DNA of 22,284 bases from Lachnospiraceae bacterium UBA7188 (lineage in GTDB: Bacteria; Bacillota; Clostridia; Lachnospirales; Lachnospiraceae): assembly GCA_002490995.1 (NCBI GenBank), contig DKVC01000025.1, positions 15,266-37,549 on the forward strand, written 5' to 3'. The translations under genes and the position numbers were made by a program. Below are positions 21,079 to 22,284 of the stretch, piece by piece. The first letter of the stretch is position 1. The number at the start of each line of letters is the position of its first letter. The notes below the pieces were generated by a model. That model saw only the letters and a program-made list of their open reading frames with translations, did no database searches and was not told the DNA's origin.

Positions 21079-22284
21079 ATGAATATCAAAGAAAACAAAC
21101 TGAAAGCGATTCTTCAATTTTCAGTCCCCAGCGTCATTGCCATGCTTTTGGAGACGGTCATCACCATAACGGATGGCTATTTCACCGGAAACTATGTGGG
21201 GGAAGACGCGCTGGCGGCAATTAACCTGGGATTGCCGGTTCTTTATTTCTATCTCGGCATAGGGTTGTGCGTAGGCGTGGGAGGGACGGTGATCTGCGGA
21301 AAAATGCTGGGGGCAAAAGATTCACACAAAGCTTCCCAGGTGTTCTCCCAGACGGTCGTCACCGCCGGGATTGTCTGTGCCGCCACATCCCTTGCGGTGT
21401 TATTGCTGTTTTCCCCGATTTTGAAAGTGCTGAGGGCAGACGGAAAACTGGCGTCTTACTTTACGCAATATTATAAAATCATGCTTATCGCTTATCCGCT
21501 GATGGTGATCGAAACCATATTAGGCATGTTCCTTCGTATGGACGGAAAACCTCAGGCGTGTATGCTGGTGCGCGGCGCAAGCTGTATTCTAAACGCGGTT
21601 CTCGATTACATCCTTGTAGGCAGGCTGGCGCTGGGCATACAGGGAAGCGCGGTGGCGACGCTTGTGGTACAGGCCGTTGCCGTTCTGTTACAGGCTGTTT
21701 ATTTTCTGAAGCTTTCCTCCGATATCCATTTTGAGCGTTTTCGGTTTGACAGGGCAGTGAACAGGGAGAGCTTCCTCAACGGTTCGTCCGAGTTTATCGG
21801 AGAGATGGCCAGCACGATTTCCATGTTTACCTACAACTATGTTCTCATGAAATATGTGGGCGTCCAGGGCGTTGCCGCGTTTACGGTCCTCGGCTTTGCG
21901 GTATATGGGTACAGCATGGTCACGATCGGCTTCGGGCAGGGTCTCACCACCCTTGTCAGTGTCAGCTGGGGTGCCAGAGAATGGGAAACCGCAATGGATT
22001 ATCGCAGGATAACGAATAAAATCCTGTTGATGCTCGGCGCCCTGTCCGCGGCATGCTTTTGGATTCTGGGAAGAAGATACGCGAATCTCTTTGGGTGCAG
22101 CAGCGGCGTCGGGGATATGGTAGCCACAGGATTTCGGTTTTGTGCGCTCACCTTTTTGATCATGGGATATGATGTGACGAATTCCATGTACTTTACCAGC
22201 TGTGGCGACGCATTCAGCTCTGCGCTCATCTCCGCCCTGAGGGGGATCGTGCTGCTTCTCACGTTCCTGCTCCTCTTCCCGGCT
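21079..22284 (+). CDS. MATE-family efflux transporter (3' end outside window)
   Basis: 402 codons are open to the window edge; MATE proteins usually have about 440-460 residues, so roughly the last tenth is missing. It begins MNIKENKLKAILQFSVPSVI, then has helix 1-2 features typical of MATE proteins: ITDGYFTGNYVGEDALAAIN and GVGGTVICGKMLGAKD, the latter resembling the conserved GxxxxxxQxxGAxx loop. The second half repeats the pattern (EFIGEMASTISMFTYNYVL, then GFGQGLTTLVSVSWGARE), reflecting the two six-helix bundles. It should export drugs or metabolites using a Na+ or H+ gradient. The start at ATG 21079 is set by a strong ribosome site 5 bases upstream. There is no obvious link to the sulfatase cluster. 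Confidence 0.9.
   Translation, partial: MNIKENKLKAILQFSVPSVIAMLLETVITITDGYFTGNYVGEDALAAINLGLPVLYFYLGIGLCVGVGGTVICGKMLGAKDSHKASQVFSQTVVTAGIVCAATSLAVLLLFSPILKVLRADGKLASYFTQYYKIMLIAYPLMVIETILGMFLRMDGKPQACMLVRGASCILNAVLDYILVGRLALGIQGSAVATLVVQAVAVLLQAVYFLKLSSDIHFERFRFDRAVNRESFLNGSSEFIGEMASTISMFTYNYVLMKYVGVQGVAAFTVLGFAVYGYSMVTIGFGQGLTTLVSVSWGAREWETAMDYRRITNKILLMLGALSAACFWILGRRYANLFGCSSGVGDMVATGFRFCALTFLIMGYDVTNSMYFTSCGDAFSSALISALRGIVLLLTFLLLFPA

Overview
The window looks like the chromosome of a gut Firmicute, most likely a Lachnospiraceae-type anaerobe. The signs are Gram-positive ribosome binding sites (AGGAGG-like), TTGACA-17-TATAAT-type promoters, a Bcr/lantibiotic-style ABC transporter next to a histidine kinase, intracellular (signal-less) sulfatases and glycosidases, and moderately high GC for this group. 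The genus is not certain; this is inference from style and gene content. No rRNA, tRNA or CRISPR array was seen.

Layout. (1) 1-2331, plus strand: the end of an ABC ATPase, its permease and a histidine kinase, probably a bacitracin/lantibiotic-type sensing and export module. The kinase carries a short repeat array that is also a perfect 16-bp inverted repeat. (2) 2374-5179, minus: the tail of a dead HAD hydrolase, then a UvrD/Rep helicase with a low-complexity insert of about 150 residues between motifs V and VI. (3) 5342-12598, minus: a glycan-catabolism block read as GH110 alpha-1,3-galactosidase, GH35 beta-galactosidase, S1 sulfatase and MFS transporter. The gaps hold two short inverted-repeat elements that look like miniature transposable elements; one has 8-bp flanking direct repeats matching at 7 positions. 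(4) 12777-14528, plus: a promoter, a decayed sulfatase stub and an intact S1 sulfatase, divergent from the GH block. (5) 14657-16263, plus: a RloA/RloB-like (AbiL-like) ATPase pair with its own promoter; the second gene is truncated. (6) 16282-18530, minus: a TetR regulator with a clear self-operator, and a third sulfatase. (7) 18665-20722, plus: an unusual protein joining a carboxypeptidase-regulatory-like domain, a metallophosphoesterase and PQQ-like beta-propeller repeats. (8) 21079 to the window end, plus: a MATE efflux transporter, cut by the edge.

How the genes may work together. GH110 removes terminal alpha-1,3-linked galactose (blood group B or linear alpha-Gal epitopes), GH35 removes beta-galactose, and the sulfatases remove sulfate esters. 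Together they suit sulfated mucin-type or other sulfated galactan oligosaccharides. None of these enzymes has a visible signal peptide, so the chemistry is probably cytoplasmic. The only transporter in the block is an MFS protein. No anaerobic sulfatase-maturating enzyme (anSME) is in the window, although all three sulfatases have a cysteine-type active site that needs one.

The region also shows gene turnover: a HAD tail, a sulfatase stub, a truncated RloB, two MITE-like elements, and low-complexity expansions in three unrelated proteins.
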